Shown piece by piece: positions 24,695 to 39,579 of a DNA stretch of 64,000 nucleotides. A program made the position numbers and the translations under genes. The notes below the pieces were generated by a model. The model was not told where the DNA came from. It made no database searches and saw nothing but the letters and a program-made list of their open reading frames with translations. This DNA comes from Rhizophagus clarus (taxonomy: Eukaryota > Glomeromycota > Glomeromycetes > Glomerales > Glomeraceae). How positions within the stretch are numbered: position 1 is the stretch's first letter; each line of letters begins with the position of its first letter. The DNA is taken from assembly GCA_015698045.1 (NCBI GenBank), contig BLAL01000040.1, positions 1,466,501 to 1,530,500 on the forward strand, in the 5' to 3' direction.

Positions 24695-27600
24695 TCATTC
24701 GAATTTCGAGTTTTTAAATTTATTCCTATTTCCTCCCATTTGTTGATGTTTCTTCTTAATTTCCTGTTGTAAAATTAATATTAACTGTTAATTAAAATTG
24801 TGAAATTCTTTACAAAAATATATAATTCGAGAAATTTGATTTTACCTCAATTTTAGAATTAACGTATGAGTAAGCCTCATAAATATGACACACTAACAAA
24901 GAGTCTGGGAATATTTCGTCTAACAATTCCATTGAAATATTGGCGGGCCACAAATTTAATCCTTCATCTGTTATATAAACTTTTAATGGGTGTTCGTATC
25001 TGTTTGGATCTAAAAATCTTTGCATAAATCTTTTCAATGCAGTAGCAAATACTTCTGCTTTTATATATTTTTGTGTATCTGAAGCTCGGTTGAATCCAAC
25101 AGCTAAATTAATTTCTTGTTTTACTTGGTCTGTAATTTCAGTTTTGAATTTTTCGTCAATATATTGTATCACGGAATTTGCAACTTGATCTTCAATCAAT
25201 TCATATAAAGCTATCAAATGCTTGAGACACAATCCAGCACCTAACAAATCGGTAAAATATCTGTTTTTTAATAATATGGATAATTTCATCCATTGATTAA
25301 CATATTCTGCTATTGGAGTCTCTCCATTTCCAACCGAAGTGCGTTTCACGAAGCAGAGTAAAATTTCCATTGAAGATAAAAGTTCAGACGCATTATCATA
25401 AGATAATGAATAATTATTAGTGAGATATCTGTATGAATTGTTAGTTACTCCCATAATCAAAGAAATCTTATCGGATGGGATTTGTTGTTGAGGGATTAAA
25501 GTTTTGATATCACCTAAAATTCTCATGTGTCCCTGGAATAATTCCATATGATATGGGAATGGCTCCATATATGCTTGTGAATCATTCAAAGTATCTATAT
25601 GAACTTTTTCAAAAATTAGTCTATGAGCAAGAACCATTTCAATTTTTTGTAAATCGTAAATTACATCTTGGCCTCTTCCAGTTTCAAGATTACGATCACT
25701 ATATTGAAGAATATTATCATCCCATTCATAATTTATAAAATTATTTTGTTTTGTTTGATCGATTTTCAAAGATTGAATATAAAAACGAGTAGAACTTTCT
25801 GTAGAAGAGGTATCAGATCCTGAAGAGGAAGATGAAACAACTTTTTCTTTTATAAAATAAGATTCTTCTAAGAATTTAAGCGCTTTAGAATGTTCTGTAG
25901 GGATTGATAAGACTTCTTGTAAGAAGTTATTTTGTAATCTAATCAAATATTCCAAAATAGCACAAAGATACACGCCCGAATCTTTTGGTTCGACCAAAGC
26001 AAGTGAAATAAAAGATTTCAAATTCATATGAGGTTTTGGTTTCGGAAGTTCGTGACATTGAAATTGATCGACATCACCAATAACTTCGTTCCAAGCTTTA
26101 GCAAAATCGTTGAAATTCGATGTTAGATACTTGAATATTTCTTCAGATCCTCCGTAATTAGATTCTTCATTTATAAATTCTTGGAAAGTTTTTTCTTGCG
26201 CTTTTTCTCGACTCAAGCGATATCCAAGACGTGATGATATTATTTGGACAAAATTCACTATCGGCCAAAGATATTTGATTTTTTCTAATGTATCAAAATA
26301 CCTGAAGAATACTGAAATAAAAGGAAAATGTGTTTCGTGTTTCTCTATATCTGAATTGTAATAAGCACGAAAACCTTGAAAACTAATTGTTCCTATAGAT
26401 CTCCAAAGTCTAGGTAAATGTTTACGTTTGTATTCTTGATCCATCGGCAATGTTTGATTAATTTCTCTTTCAATGATGCTCGAATTTCCCTGAATTTTAG
26501 CAGCGTCAAGTTTTGCACGAAATTCAGTAGCTGTGTTCGTAACACTTTTAATTAATGGTGAAACATAATTTTGCGTAAATTTTGTCTCCCATTCTTCACG
26601 TTTCTCGGGTGTATTTAAGATTGAATCTTTGGGTGGATTTAAAGTCATTCTATCAAGAGTTGCATGTAGTAAGAGAGCTAAATTTTCTTCATGACAATTT
26701 AAGATTTTTAAAAGAACTTTCCAATCATTTTTAATGTGTCCCATGCAATATGCTACGCTATCGTTTGTTACATTATTGTTTTTTTGTAAAAAGGTATTTG
26801 CAGTACCGGAAGGAGCCCAAGCTCCAATTATTGAATGAACAAATAAATGAAGAATTCTATATGAAGCCGGAGATAAATTGCGAACATTATGGTTGATATC
26901 TTCATTCTCAGTCTCAGCAATATATCCCTTATCGTCTTTCGCAACCAAGTTTTGACTGATTGGATTAACATCCAATTTTGTATTTCCAGCTTCGGAAATA
27001 TGACGTACACCACCAATCATATTTCTACATTCAGGGCATTTGCCTCGTTCATAAGCATTCCCACAATTACCGATAAGATAAACATACCCACACTGGCATC
27101 GATATCTTTGTTTAAAAAGGGGGGAAAAAATTTAACTAATTGAACGTATGAAAAATCAATTGCAATTAAAGATGTATATAATTACCGAGTAAATTGGCCA
27201 TTCTTTTGGAGGACAGCACTTAATATGATCGACTCCACATCGGACGGACAAGTGAGTGTATACAACTCACTACAATAATTTAAATTTTGCAGTAAATAAG
27301 CTAATGGTGACGCATCTGCAGGAAGAGATGAATGCAATGCTATAACATGTCCAACTACTGACTTAATTAGTAAATCTGAATTACTAGTATTATTATCAAA
27401 GTATAATAGTGGACATTGATTTGTAGTTATATTTTTGATAATTTGCCTGTAAATAATAGATAAAGAAGATATTTGCTCAATTTTTTGATTTAAAAATCCT
27501 GCAACTTGATTTTCCACATGAGCCCAATCTCTTGTTGCTCTTATAGCGTGAAGACGGTTAAGAATAACTCCCATAAATGAAATTCTAGCATTTATTGATT

Positions 27601-30600
27601 TGAAGGTTTTAAAGATTTGATTAAATTGATCTTTATTATTGCAAGAATAAAGTAACGAAAAACAATTATCCACATCAGCATAATCTTCTAAGGAATAATA
27701 AGCATTAAATTGCAATCGAATTTCCTTGCCATTATCCCAAGTTAAAGTGCCAAGCCATGGTAAATTATATTTTTGAGCCTGGCAAAATTTTTTGATATCA
27801 TCCATAGAATATTCTCTATTACGTAGATCTCGTATAAAATAAATCTTTAACGAATGGATCAAAGGATTAGAAATTTCCATGTAATTATTAAGTTGATTCA
27901 ACATTTGATTGGGATCAAAATCTTTAGTTCTCATGAAATTCAGGTAATTGAACTCAATCGATTTAAATATATCAATTTGAATCGATGTATCCCAAAATTT
28001 ATAAACAAATTCTTTCATGAATGCAATTGCAGTTATTTTTTGTAACGCTTTAGTATTTTGAGCATATAAAGCTTCAATTGCATAACGAAGATATGGCGAT
28101 AATTTAATCAAGTCGTATCGAGAAAAATATGTTGTCTGAATAGTGTCGCAAAATAACGCAGCAATCAACGAGTCACAGCCTTTGCCTTCCAACCACCCAT
28201 TAATAATTTCAAAACGTAGTGAACGTAACATATCTTCGGGATTAACTAGCCATGTAAAGAATTCGAAAGGCTCATTCTTATTCTCTTCTTCGAATATACT
28301 TTTAATGACTTTCCCCATAAGAGGAAAGGGGTCTTCCAAGAGTAAATTACGATAAAGTTCCAATTTAGAGGGTGATTCTAACGGGATGACTTCTAAACTT
28401 TTCATGACAAAAGATTGTTTCGCAAATATTATTTTGTTTGTTTGTTCGGTTTCAATGTTTCTAAAAATTTCAAAGACTTCGTGAATAAGCTGTGTCGAAA
28501 AAATTTCATCATCGGTTTCTCCAATCTTGATAATTTTTTTGACGGTTTCCAAGTGAATTAACTCAGTGGATAATAAATCATAGCAAATTTGTAGTAATTG
28601 AAAAGATTCTGTTCTGATAAAACCTGAAATCTTTTCACAAAGATTCAAAACTTTTCTAATTTCGCGTTGCAATTCTATTGTTTCTTGACTTCTAATAATC
28701 CTTTTAAACATCATATTCATAACTTCGTCCACAAGATAATCATCAAAATTTGCATTTATAAAGCCTCCGTTATAAATGTGATCAATAATGTTAGGACACA
28801 TATAAACTAATTGAAATGCTGCTAAAGTAGAACTAGCATGTTCCCACCAAAATGCGTGCAATAAAATAGTGTTTAAGATTCCCTCACTACCAAGTTTGCA
28901 TTTAAGAATATAGGATAATGCAGAGACATCGTTTAAACTAGTTTCACTGTTGCAAATTATATTAATAAAATCCTTGAAATATAAATCTGAAGCTTGTTCC
29001 AATGGGGAAGTCCTTAATAGTGTTATAGAATTAAATATTTTATTAGAAAAACTTTTAATATAATCTTCGTAAACATGATCCAATAATTTTCCGGTAAGAG
29101 AGTCTATATTTTCTTTATCTTCTCTAAGTAATGATATTTCTTCTTCGTATAAAGTTTTGAAGTTATCAATTTGTTTCATAAAGTAAAATGAAAAAGGAAA
29201 TTGCAAATCAAGACCACTAACAGACATTCTATAACCATCCGGCTTTGGTTCTGGTAATATGTCAATATCGACAATGCTGTTATCCATAAACATATCTTTC
29301 CAGAAATTGAGAAATTGTATACGTTGTAATGACATTTCGGTTTCCGGCAAGTCATGAATAAGAAATGTCTTTGTAGCTCCTAGGCGTTCTAGAGAACATA
29401 GAATTTTCGCAATAGGTTGACGAACTAATGTACGGATGTGTGCTTGTAAAGCAATAGAAAACGAAGAGTATGGGTATAATAATTTTTTGTTGGACGCCAC
29501 ATGATATTGCCAATCTTGTTTGGCATTTATTTTCAACCATTCTTGAGTTCTTATCTTTAAACAATTTATGAAGTTTGGATGTTCAAAAATCTTTCGATTT
29601 AAGTATCTAATTAAATAAATAGTTAAATAGATTAAAGATTTTATTATGTCCGAACAAATTCACTTCTTTTTACCAAGATATCAATACTTACTTTACATGA
29701 TTGACTGATTTAACATTGTTTGGATACTTCATACATAGTAAACACCATAACATTTCTTGTTTCAATATTTCTTCGAATAGATAAGTTGTTTCAAGCATAT
29801 CACATAAATTGCCTTCCAACAAAACAGATAAAGGTTTTTCTTGTTCCGCTAATGCTTCGATTGTAACTTGTTTCCATCCGCACATAAAGTTAAACGATGT
29901 TAAATGTGTACTTGATTCTCGACGGAGATGAAGAACAATACAGGCATGTTTATTTTTCATAGCATTGTTTTCCTGTACCTTTCGCAAATATTCGTTCCGG
30001 AATTGTTCGATAATAAACTTAGCTAACTTGATACATTCTGTACTTACAGTAGTGGTATCACATTGTAATATTAATAATTCGTAATCTGACCCGAACCAAA
30101 ATTTTTTCATTTGTTTTTGAAATTGATTTTCGGTTTTGAAAGTTGAAAGTTTCAAAACATAACATTTTGTGATAACATTGTTTAAGCAAGCTTTAATATT
30201 TGTGTTTATGTTTGAAAACGTGTTAATTATGATCAAATGTCCATCCGAATTAGTATTACGTAATAAATCTTGAAAGTAATCTGCTATATCGTTATGATGT
30301 TGAACTTGGAAATAAATATTTTTATAATGTTGAATTCCCTCAAACTCTAAAGGAGATTTATCAATTCGAACCATGCCATCAGATGTTGCAATTGCGATTA
30401 AAGCTTCCTTACACTTTTCTAATAAATCCTTTTCTCTCATATTTGGATCTTTGTTCATGGTATCAATAACTAAACTTTGTAATGTTTCTTCTTCACAAAA
30501 GCCAATAAATAAATCTTTTTGAGTAAACCTATCTCTATTTATTCCTGTTACTGTTGACATTTGTTTTGTCCATTCCTTTAGTTGTGTCACTAGTTCTTTT

Positions 30601-33600
30601 TGTTCTTTATTAAGAATATCGTCTAATGTCATCATTTGCTTCTCGAACCTGTTTAAAAGTGGTGGATCGGCATCATTTAATTTCTTTTCATCAAGAACAA
30701 GAATGCATCTGAAATCAGGATGAACATATCTGTATAATAAAAAGTGGTTTAGTTTATATGCATTTTAAAAAGATAAACGTTTCTATTTTAAATATAACTT
30801 ACAACATAGGATTTGCATAAGCTCCTAAAGCTACTCGTGTAAAATATTTAGGGTCTTCAGAGCCACCCATTGTAATGTAATTTTGATTCCACAAGTCGTA
30901 AAGACTCCCTATCAGGTGAACAAGAAAATTTAGATAGGCTTATATAATAGGTATCAAATATTTGTAAAAATGAAATTTAACAAATTTACCATAAATAATC
31001 TCTAAATCAGTTAATATCAAAGGTTGACCGGCTTCAACACACATCTGTAATAAGTAAAATATCACATATGTTAATAATTTATCTAATAAATTATCAAATG
31101 ATAAATAAATTTTTAAATAAGAAACTGTAAAAAAAGTAAAGTATACTTACCATTATTCTACTCAGTACATTATAAGAATAATCATCACGATCTTCCGGAA
31201 ATTGTGATCCCAATATTACAACTGGATTCATTTCACGTAATTGATATGATAAAATATTTACAATAGAATCACTTTTTCCTATGACCATTAAATGCCTAGA
31301 ACCTTCGCTTGTAAGATTATCATTAATTAGAATGTTGATAGGTATTTGTTCATACGTCCAGTTTTTGTGCTCATTAAAGTTTTTAATAACGGGTTCGAAG
31401 TATTTCAAACATGTTTCAGTATGTTCTTTGATGCCACCAAAATTTCTTGCTAATGCTAAATGAATATTTTTCGGTGTCATCTCTTTATCTGAAAGATTTT
31501 TTACAAGAGCATAATAATCACGAAGTCCATGGAAATTTGGGAATTCATTTTGTCCTTTTGCTTCATATTCAGAATATGCTTCTGCAAGAGGTCTAAGCGA
31601 AGCTTTATAATTTTTGATTTCAGAAGACGGAAGTTCTAAGTTATTCTTATCTAATAAACGAACTGCGGTTTCAATTAGATCATCCAAATCAAATTTTGGC
31701 CTCTGCACTAATAATGCTCTACTACTTTTACTATTATCTAATCTCCAATTTGAAATTCCTACTACAGACACAGTAGGACCGTCAGCTGGATAGCTTGGCT
31801 CCAATAGCGAGTGAAGAACTTTTAGAGGGTTGAAAGGACTAGTTTCAGCCAATCCAACTTCATCAAGTAAAACAACACTAATAACTGGAAATTCTTTAGA
31901 ACTAGTCTCTTGATAAGCTTTAGCCTTTTGGAAAACTTTTTCGATACCATCAGAAGTAGATGATGATGAACCTTGATGAGGAATAAAAAATACCTGCAAA
32001 ATAATATAAAAATAAATAAACAATTTATTAATATCATAATATAATATTTAAATTGTATACCTGAGGCAATTTTCTAAAATATTCATCATTTGAGTCGGAT
32101 CCTCTAAGATTTTGATGTACAAGTCTGATTGCTAGTGATTTCGAAGAACTATATTTCATACAAATAACCAATTATTATATATATGAAGTTCTTTATATTA
32201 AAATAAAAGCAAAAAAAAAAAAAAATTACTAACCCAGGACTTCCCACGATAAAAAGTGGTATACGATTTAAAATACAAACAATAATAACCAATACATTTT
32301 CTAACAATGCTTCATTAAATGCGGTATTTGGTGGACAGGTCATTCTTTTTATATAGTCCATTTGCTCTTCCTTTATAACTTCATCAAACAATTGTTCTCT
32401 TATAATAAGCTTTTCACGAAGAAAAATCTTACACATTTCTACGCGATATTTTTTTCTCAATTCACGATCATATAATCGAGACTGATAACATAAACCTAAT
32501 GCTAATATATAAGATCGAATAACTATGTTCGGATGTTTATTATGAGATTTCTTGTTGTCTTTTTGATTTATTGGACGATTTTGAAGACTATTATGGAAAA
32601 ATTTGACCAATTTAATTGCTCTTTTAACATCACGTAAACTAACGCTATAAGACTCTTCAACATTACGAATAAATTCTTGTGAAACAAATAACAAATCAGC
32701 AAGCATAGGACTTCCTAAAGTACCTTCTAATTGATCATTTACCATTATTTGAATATAAATCTTTTCATCATTCGGTTGAAGTCTACCATAATCCCATACA
32801 TAATCTAAGATTTGATCTGGAAGAGGCTTAACTTCATAAACGAGACGACTTTGTTCTTCGAATCTGACATTTTTTGGTTTTAATCCAACATTACTGATAC
32901 TCTTTTTTCTAATACGATATGGATTACAAGCAGCAAAAAGTCGAATGTTCGGATGGATTGGTTTACCATCAAGCATTCGGTGAGCGATAAGATCTGCCAA
33001 CAGTCCGATATGATTACAAGTGTTTATTTCATCAAAAAATAACCATATCTCTTTATTTTGTGCTTTTTCATCAGATTCTTTCATAAAAGCTTTAATATTT
33101 TGTTCAGTAATACCAGCATGAAGATTAAGTGCTCTAAATTCTACTTCTACAACTCCAGCCAAGAAACCAATTAAACTTGTCTATAGATAATATATATATT
33201 GAAAATAAGAAAAAAATCAATGTAAGAAACCAACAAAAATTTATAATAAAAATTTTACCTTCCCACATCCTGCTTCTCCACATACAACTACAGGAATATT
33301 TGCTCTTGTTCTCAATAACATTAATGCCATTTTCAATAAATTATCCACTGATAAAGCATATTGCGGGTAATCAATTTTGTGCATTGTTTTTCGTGCCAAG
33401 CACTCTAGCGTAGATAATAATTGTTCAGAAGACATGGTATGGTAATCTAATAGTTTCCATTCTTCTTCGGTATCAATATATTGACTTTTTAGTAAATTTT
33501 GAACATTATTTGGAACTTTTGTTTTGTCACGATATAAAGAACAAATAGAATCTGGAGTTTGGGACATAAAAAATACTAAAAGGTGGTTAGAATCATCCCA

Positions 33601-36600
33601 TTGAGCAATGTTTTTTAATTGAGCTATTTCGACACCACTCGCAATTTCTTGTAATTGTGCAGATCTTGTTTGGATTGATTTTGTAGCGAAATCTTTTGAA
33701 ACATCAAATAATGTGTTAAGTAATGTTGATCGAACATTATTTTCTCTAATCATAAGGTTCAAATTATGAACTTCGAAAAAGGAACTTGACGATAATCTAA
33801 TTAATTGATCTGCAAGAACATTTATAAAAATATCCAAAAAGCGAAAAGATGAAATTCCAGCATCAATTCTTTTAAAGAAATACTTGTCCAAAAGTTGCTG
33901 ACATAATTCCCTGTTAAGCGGCGTTCTAATAATGTCTTCATCATCATCAGTAGATGATTCTGACCTGAAAAAAATATCTTTCTTATCGAGTTCCCCTCGC
34001 TCGTAAAGGTTTAAATAATTACAAACGATTTGAATTGGGTTATGAATCTCTTGGGATACTATCAGTCTATTAACATTCCATACCAGATGTGGCCTATCCA
34101 AACAATTAATAAATGGAAGAGATTTAAGCAGATATTGATCAAAGCTGGAAGCTACTTCAATGAAAACATTAGAATCTATACGACTTGCAATATCTGAATT
34201 ATTCGAAACAATCCCTAAAGTTATTAATTGAAATAAAAATATATTGACTTCTCCAGGATTATCAGCGGATATTATGTTAATGTGCAAACTATTAACATGT
34301 CGAATATGAAATTCTTTAAGTTGCTTAACAAGTGAATTATAATTCGCACCATCACTAATGAGAAAGCTCTTGAGAACCAGATGTCTTCTGTGACTTTCTT
34401 GCTTAATCCATTCTGTTTTTCCTTGTCCTGACAGTTCTGAAGTAACACATACAACTTTCGGACATAATTCACGATAAATTGCTTTCATCGCAGCGTCGCT
34501 AAGTCCAATAGTAGGATGAACATTTTCAGAAAACTGATCCAAAATGTGGTGATTCATGCCGGTTTCAGAACAACATATTAATGCTAAATAATAGTCTTTT
34601 ACTTCTGTCATGTGTGTTCTAATATTGTTCACTAAATCATATTGTAATTCGAAATCTAGTAATTCTAAATTTGCAATGCAGAATAAACAATTTTTATACC
34701 CATTTTTTGATGCGAAAAAACATCGTTTGATAAAAATCGAAAGTTCTTCTGCTGTGGTTGATGACGTACATATCAACAATTGCCAAGGTTCAGGGTAAGA
34801 TCCATGGTTGGCATAAAATGACATTATAATATTAGGGACTCTAAACTTATCATTACAAGCCGCGACAAATAATTTTCCACGTTCTACTACATCTGAAACA
34901 ACACGTTCTCCAGAACCTTTTATTAAACGCGGATTTTTTGGAAGCTTTTCAAATATATCCTTTAATCTATCACCAATTTCCTTTAAGATTTGATAATATT
35001 CGTCCCTTCTACAGTTGAATCCTCTATTTCTTTGACCATATGGTAATATTGCTTTTCGATTAACAAATGATACGAGCGTTTGGCAAATTTCTGGTATACG
35101 AGTTTGTCTTTCGGTTTTCGTGTAAAAATCATAAAATGCTAATATATGTCTTGATGGGTAAAAAGTTAAATAATAACAATTTTCTTGTGCTTTGTTTACA
35201 ATATCTTCCCTATGAAAATATAAATATATTAGTTAATAATCACATGCATTAATAAACAAAGCTAAAAATAAATAACAGAAATAGAATATTTACCAAGATT
35301 CTAATTCTTTTTTTAGTTTATCTGATATCTGCTTTAATTTATTAGTACCTTTGGCTGATTCATTATATTTTCGATATTCGAAATGTCCTAATTGAGTCAG
35401 TTTGTTCATTATGGTAATTATATTTTGGGCAATATCAAATTGTGATACAAACTCTTCCATTATGTTTTTGGTATTATCAATTTGACCATTTCCTGAATCA
35501 TAGGAACCACCAGGTTTAGAAATTAAAAGTGCTCTGCCACGTAAATCCTGTAGTGCATTTACGTCGTAATTACCGTCCGATTTAGAGGATTTAGAGTGAT
35601 ATTTTAATGTCAAAGTACATTCGTCATCTTTTTCCTCTTTGACAAAATAATATACACCGATATTTACAGCATTTTGAATCTTTTCTTTCGTAACTTCTCC
35701 TCTATTTGATATGGTTTTATACATATTTTGCAAAGCCATACTGTTACTATTACATAATGTTAATTTACTCGCCAATGAAGGATTTCTGACAATAATTTCA
35801 TTTAAATCCTTCAAATATCTATCTAGAGTTAAATTTGCTTTAGTCATCAAAGGAAGTAAACATTGTTTAACTTGAATAAGTGAAGAAACCGTGTCTTCTT
35901 GAATCAATCTTGTATCTGAGTGCTCGTCAACGCCATTAATCAGATTTTTCATGTCATGCTCTGCTATAATTCTTAGGAATCCAATAAATTCATCAGATAA
36001 AGATAATTCCTTGATGAAAGCCCAACTATTACTGTTGAATCCAGAAAATTTATCATCAAAAGTTTCAAATAATTTACTTAATTTACCCAAGCTTAAATCA
36101 TCATTGAGATCGGCAAATCCTGCTTCGAGCCAGTCATTTTCAAGTCGCCTTACTTTGAAAATAATTAAAACCATTGATAGATATTTTAAACGTTCTTTCC
36201 AATCATCAACTTCAGAAAGGTATCTTATTGTTCTTATGAATCCCGGATCTGTTGTATTAATTTTGCGACAAAATTGTAGCATTAATTTTAACTCATAGTC
36301 GAAATTATGAACCTTATACCAGAATGATGTTGCTTTAGAATATTCAAGATTTTCCCATCTTTCATATTGCTTACAAATAGCCTTATATTCTTCTAAAGCA
36401 TTTCTAATTAACGTTTTTGCTATAAATCTAACATTTATATCTTCCTGATTAGTTATTTGTTTTCTGAAAATATTATTAAACGTTTGAGATTTGATAAATA
36501 TATTCAAATCCTCTACTATAGACATAATACTTTTATGAAAACCCCAATGATCTGATGATAAAGTCTCTTTTAAAGAAATTTTATCCAAATTATTGCTTCG

Positions 36601-39474
36601 TTCTTTTAATTCATCAAGATAATTTTCCACATCATTGGCTTTTTGACAAAATGTTTTATAAAAATCGTTAAGCATATTCAATTTTTGTTCATAGTCATGA
36701 CATTTTTTACGAACCTCTGCTAATTTCTTTCTAGTAATTATTTCATTATCAGATTTCGCAGAATTTAAATAATAATGAAGGAAATTATCATCTCTTACAA
36801 TTAAATTCTGAAGAAGATGCAAATCTATAAAACCATCATTTATCATGGTAGCCAACTTGATCATGGCAATTTTAGCTGCTTTAATATGCGGATGAGAATG
36901 AAAATCTTCAACATTTCCGGTCGCTCTCAAAATGACAGTCCAGAAATCAGCAGAATCAAATAAAGATAAGTGAAGCCGGGTGGAGAATTCTTCAAAATCA
37001 ATATGTGAAGAGTTATTTTTCAAGCATGTCATTATGTGACTTAAAATTTCTTCGCAAAGTCTAAATAAATAAACACCTGAATTATTTAATGCTTTATTAA
37101 AAAAAAAAAAAGAAATAGTAATAATAAATAAACCTTACTTATTTGGAATATTTAAATCGTTATTAATACAACCGCAAATAACCCGCATCTTCTTTAATAA
37201 ATATTCATCATGATTTTGTAAACTAGGATTGATTTTTTCTTTAATAACTTTTTTAAACACAAGGATCGCTCTTGAATCCATATTTGCAACTTTAGTTGCT
37301 GCACTAAAAATTAAAAATTCCGAAGAATGTTTAATACGATTGTACGTTATATCCATCAATTCATTCATGACAGATTTTTCATTAATTATCGAGACATCTG
37401 ACAAGTTCTTAAAGACCGCAGTTACGTATGATTCTTCATTAGACGTTGTTTTAGATGACATAGTTGCCATCTGATCCATGAGTCTTTTATACCATTGAAT
37501 GCATATTTGAGAAATTTTTTCATCTTTGGTATCTTTGGACTTGTCAATCCAATTTTTTAACAATATTGGAAACTTGTTTAATAGCATGTAGTCCATTAAA
37601 TTTGACATGATTTCTAATACAGTAAGATATTCAGCTTTTGTCCAGCGTAAATGTAAAGAATTTAAAAGAGTAAAAACAGCTTCAGCACGAGCTTTTCCCC
37701 AAAGAGAAAATTGTCCATGTGTTAATAATTGAATGGTTTTTTTCCTATATGGTTCAGTGACCACAGTTCTAATACTTTCAGGAAGTTCATTAAAACTTTT
37801 GTTTAATTCAGCAGAGTCGTATTTAGATATAAGTCTTCCAACTCTTTCTACTAAATATGGACAAATTTGATTATCAATTTTTTCTGAATGAACAATCAAT
37901 TCCCAAATTATTGAGAACATTTTCATATTGCAATGATTAATCAACCACTAAATAATTCATATTTAAGAAAAGGATTAATTGACATAAATATAATGAAAAA
38001 AAGACGTATAATTAAGACATACCTTGGCAATTTTGGCATAGACATCTTCATCAATTATTGTATCAATATATGGGATAATCAAATCCAAATTTTTGAAAAA
38101 TTGTTCGGTATAATCAGCATCATAATTGAAAGATATAGAGTCAAGGAAACTATATTTAGGATCAATATATTGTGCTATTGGAAAGATATTGAGCCATATA
38201 AAGGATCTACGATCAATATCGCGACGAACCAAAAGCTCAATCCCTTTCGATACAGTACGCAAATTTTTTGACGGAAACGTGTCAGGTTGAATTTCTCCAA
38301 TAACTTCAAATAAAAAATCAGGGTTAAAATCTCGTGATAATTCGGTTCTTCCGATAAAACTATGATTAGAACTGCTACAATGTCCTAAGAGGAAGATTAA
38401 AAATAGCCGTTTGTGAACTGACATTTCTTGTTTATAGCGATAAATAAATCCAAAATTCGTTACAGATCTTGTTAATCCGGTATTATCTTTAAGAATATTG
38501 TCATATTCTAATATTGCTTCTTTGAAGTTATTCGGATTTATAGAATTATAAATGATTTCCAAGAACATGTAATCATTGATTCTTACATTTGGTATTTGAT
38601 TATTCTTATTGCCTATCATCCAAACATCGAATTGATTTTTATACATTACTAATACACGATCGTCTCTTTCGTCATTTCCTTCATAAAAGTACGGCGTCAT
38701 GTCTTTATTTTTTTTTTTTCTTATAACATACTTATATCTAACTATACTACTATTTTGAAACCTTCCAACCGGAATTTTAATAGGCTCTGAATACCAATAT
38801 GTAGTATAAGTTTGAAAATTCCGTTTAAATTGACGAAGTTTAACTTTAAATTCACTCCATTCTCCAAGTTCAGGTATACTGCCGATTACAAAAGGTTCAC
38901 CCATTCCAGAAATATTCGGAGGCAAATGCACGTGAAAATGTATTTTAATGTGTTCACTATGATCATCATCTGGTTCTTCTTCTTCAGTTCGTCTTAAATT
39001 CTTGGCTATATTTTTTGCAAAGGACGTAATTCCTCCAATTAAACTTCGTTGAGATTGATTCTGAATGGTCGATGAGCTTTCTTCGTTATTTTGTGAAGTG
39101 GAAGCGCGTTGTCCTGCTGAATTTTCTCTAAAATTGTCTGTTAAGTTCCTCCATTGATTTTTAGACAATTTCTGAGCTTCATTTTCAGTAGGTTCGTTTA
39201 AGTTGTCTCTCATAGATCCTTCATCGGTACTATTACCCTTATCTTTATCGGATTTTCCAAGATTGTTATTGTATTGATCAATGTTATAGTGTTGATTAAT
39301 ATTATAATATTGATTAACATCATTCTTATAATTGAGACCAGTTTGGTAATACGGCGCAGTAAAACTTCCATTTTTATTGTTGCCGTTATAGGATGGATTA
39401 TGGTTAACTTTGATTTCGGATGTTTCTTTTTTGCCTTTACCTTTCTTATCATCATCATTTTCCTGATTATTCAT
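24695..39474 (-). CDS. RNF213: RNF213/mysterin-like giant AAA ATPase with CBM20 and RZ zinc finger, no RING (copy 2, tail truncated)
   Basis: 13 exons: 39474-38023, 37947-37139, 37060-35294, 35209-33259, 33180-32234, 32148-32061, 31993-31151, 31044-30990, 30908-30803, 30729-29692, 29606-27186, 27105-24846, 24763-24695. The frame is intact through exon 12, giving 13,806 coding bases (4601 residues). Seven exons have exactly the same length as in copy 1. Domains: CBM20 at about 176-285 (FVIGSIPELGEW), SELSGQGKT at about 1600-1608, AAA3 Walker A GEAGCGKTS (from 1987) and Walker B IWLFFDEIN (about 2038-2046), AAA4 Walker A GSPGSSKS (from 2306) and Walker B VVLLDEVG (about 2378-2385), and RZ finger from about 3826 (CQCGYVYLIGNCG...CPEC). 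In exon 4 no ATG lies before codon 129, but the frame is open back to the acceptor. In exon 13 an 8-bp insertion relative to copy 1 shifts the frame, so the last exon encodes 22 residues instead of 141. Both ATPase sites and the zinc finger are kept, so the gene probably works. Confidence 0.88.
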
Positions 39475-39544
39475 TGTAATTGATTTAAGAAATAAAGTAA
39501 AATGATGATAATATAAATAAATTTAAAATAATAATACAAAAAAA

Positions 39545-39548
<4 letters not shown>

Positions 39549-39575
<27 letters not shown>

Positions 39576-39579
39576 AAAT
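39549..39579. repeat. (AAAT)n microsatellite
   Basis: About seven perfect AAAT units in the 5' leader of RNF213-like copy 2; the corresponding leader of copy 1 lacks the expansion. Confidence 0.9.
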
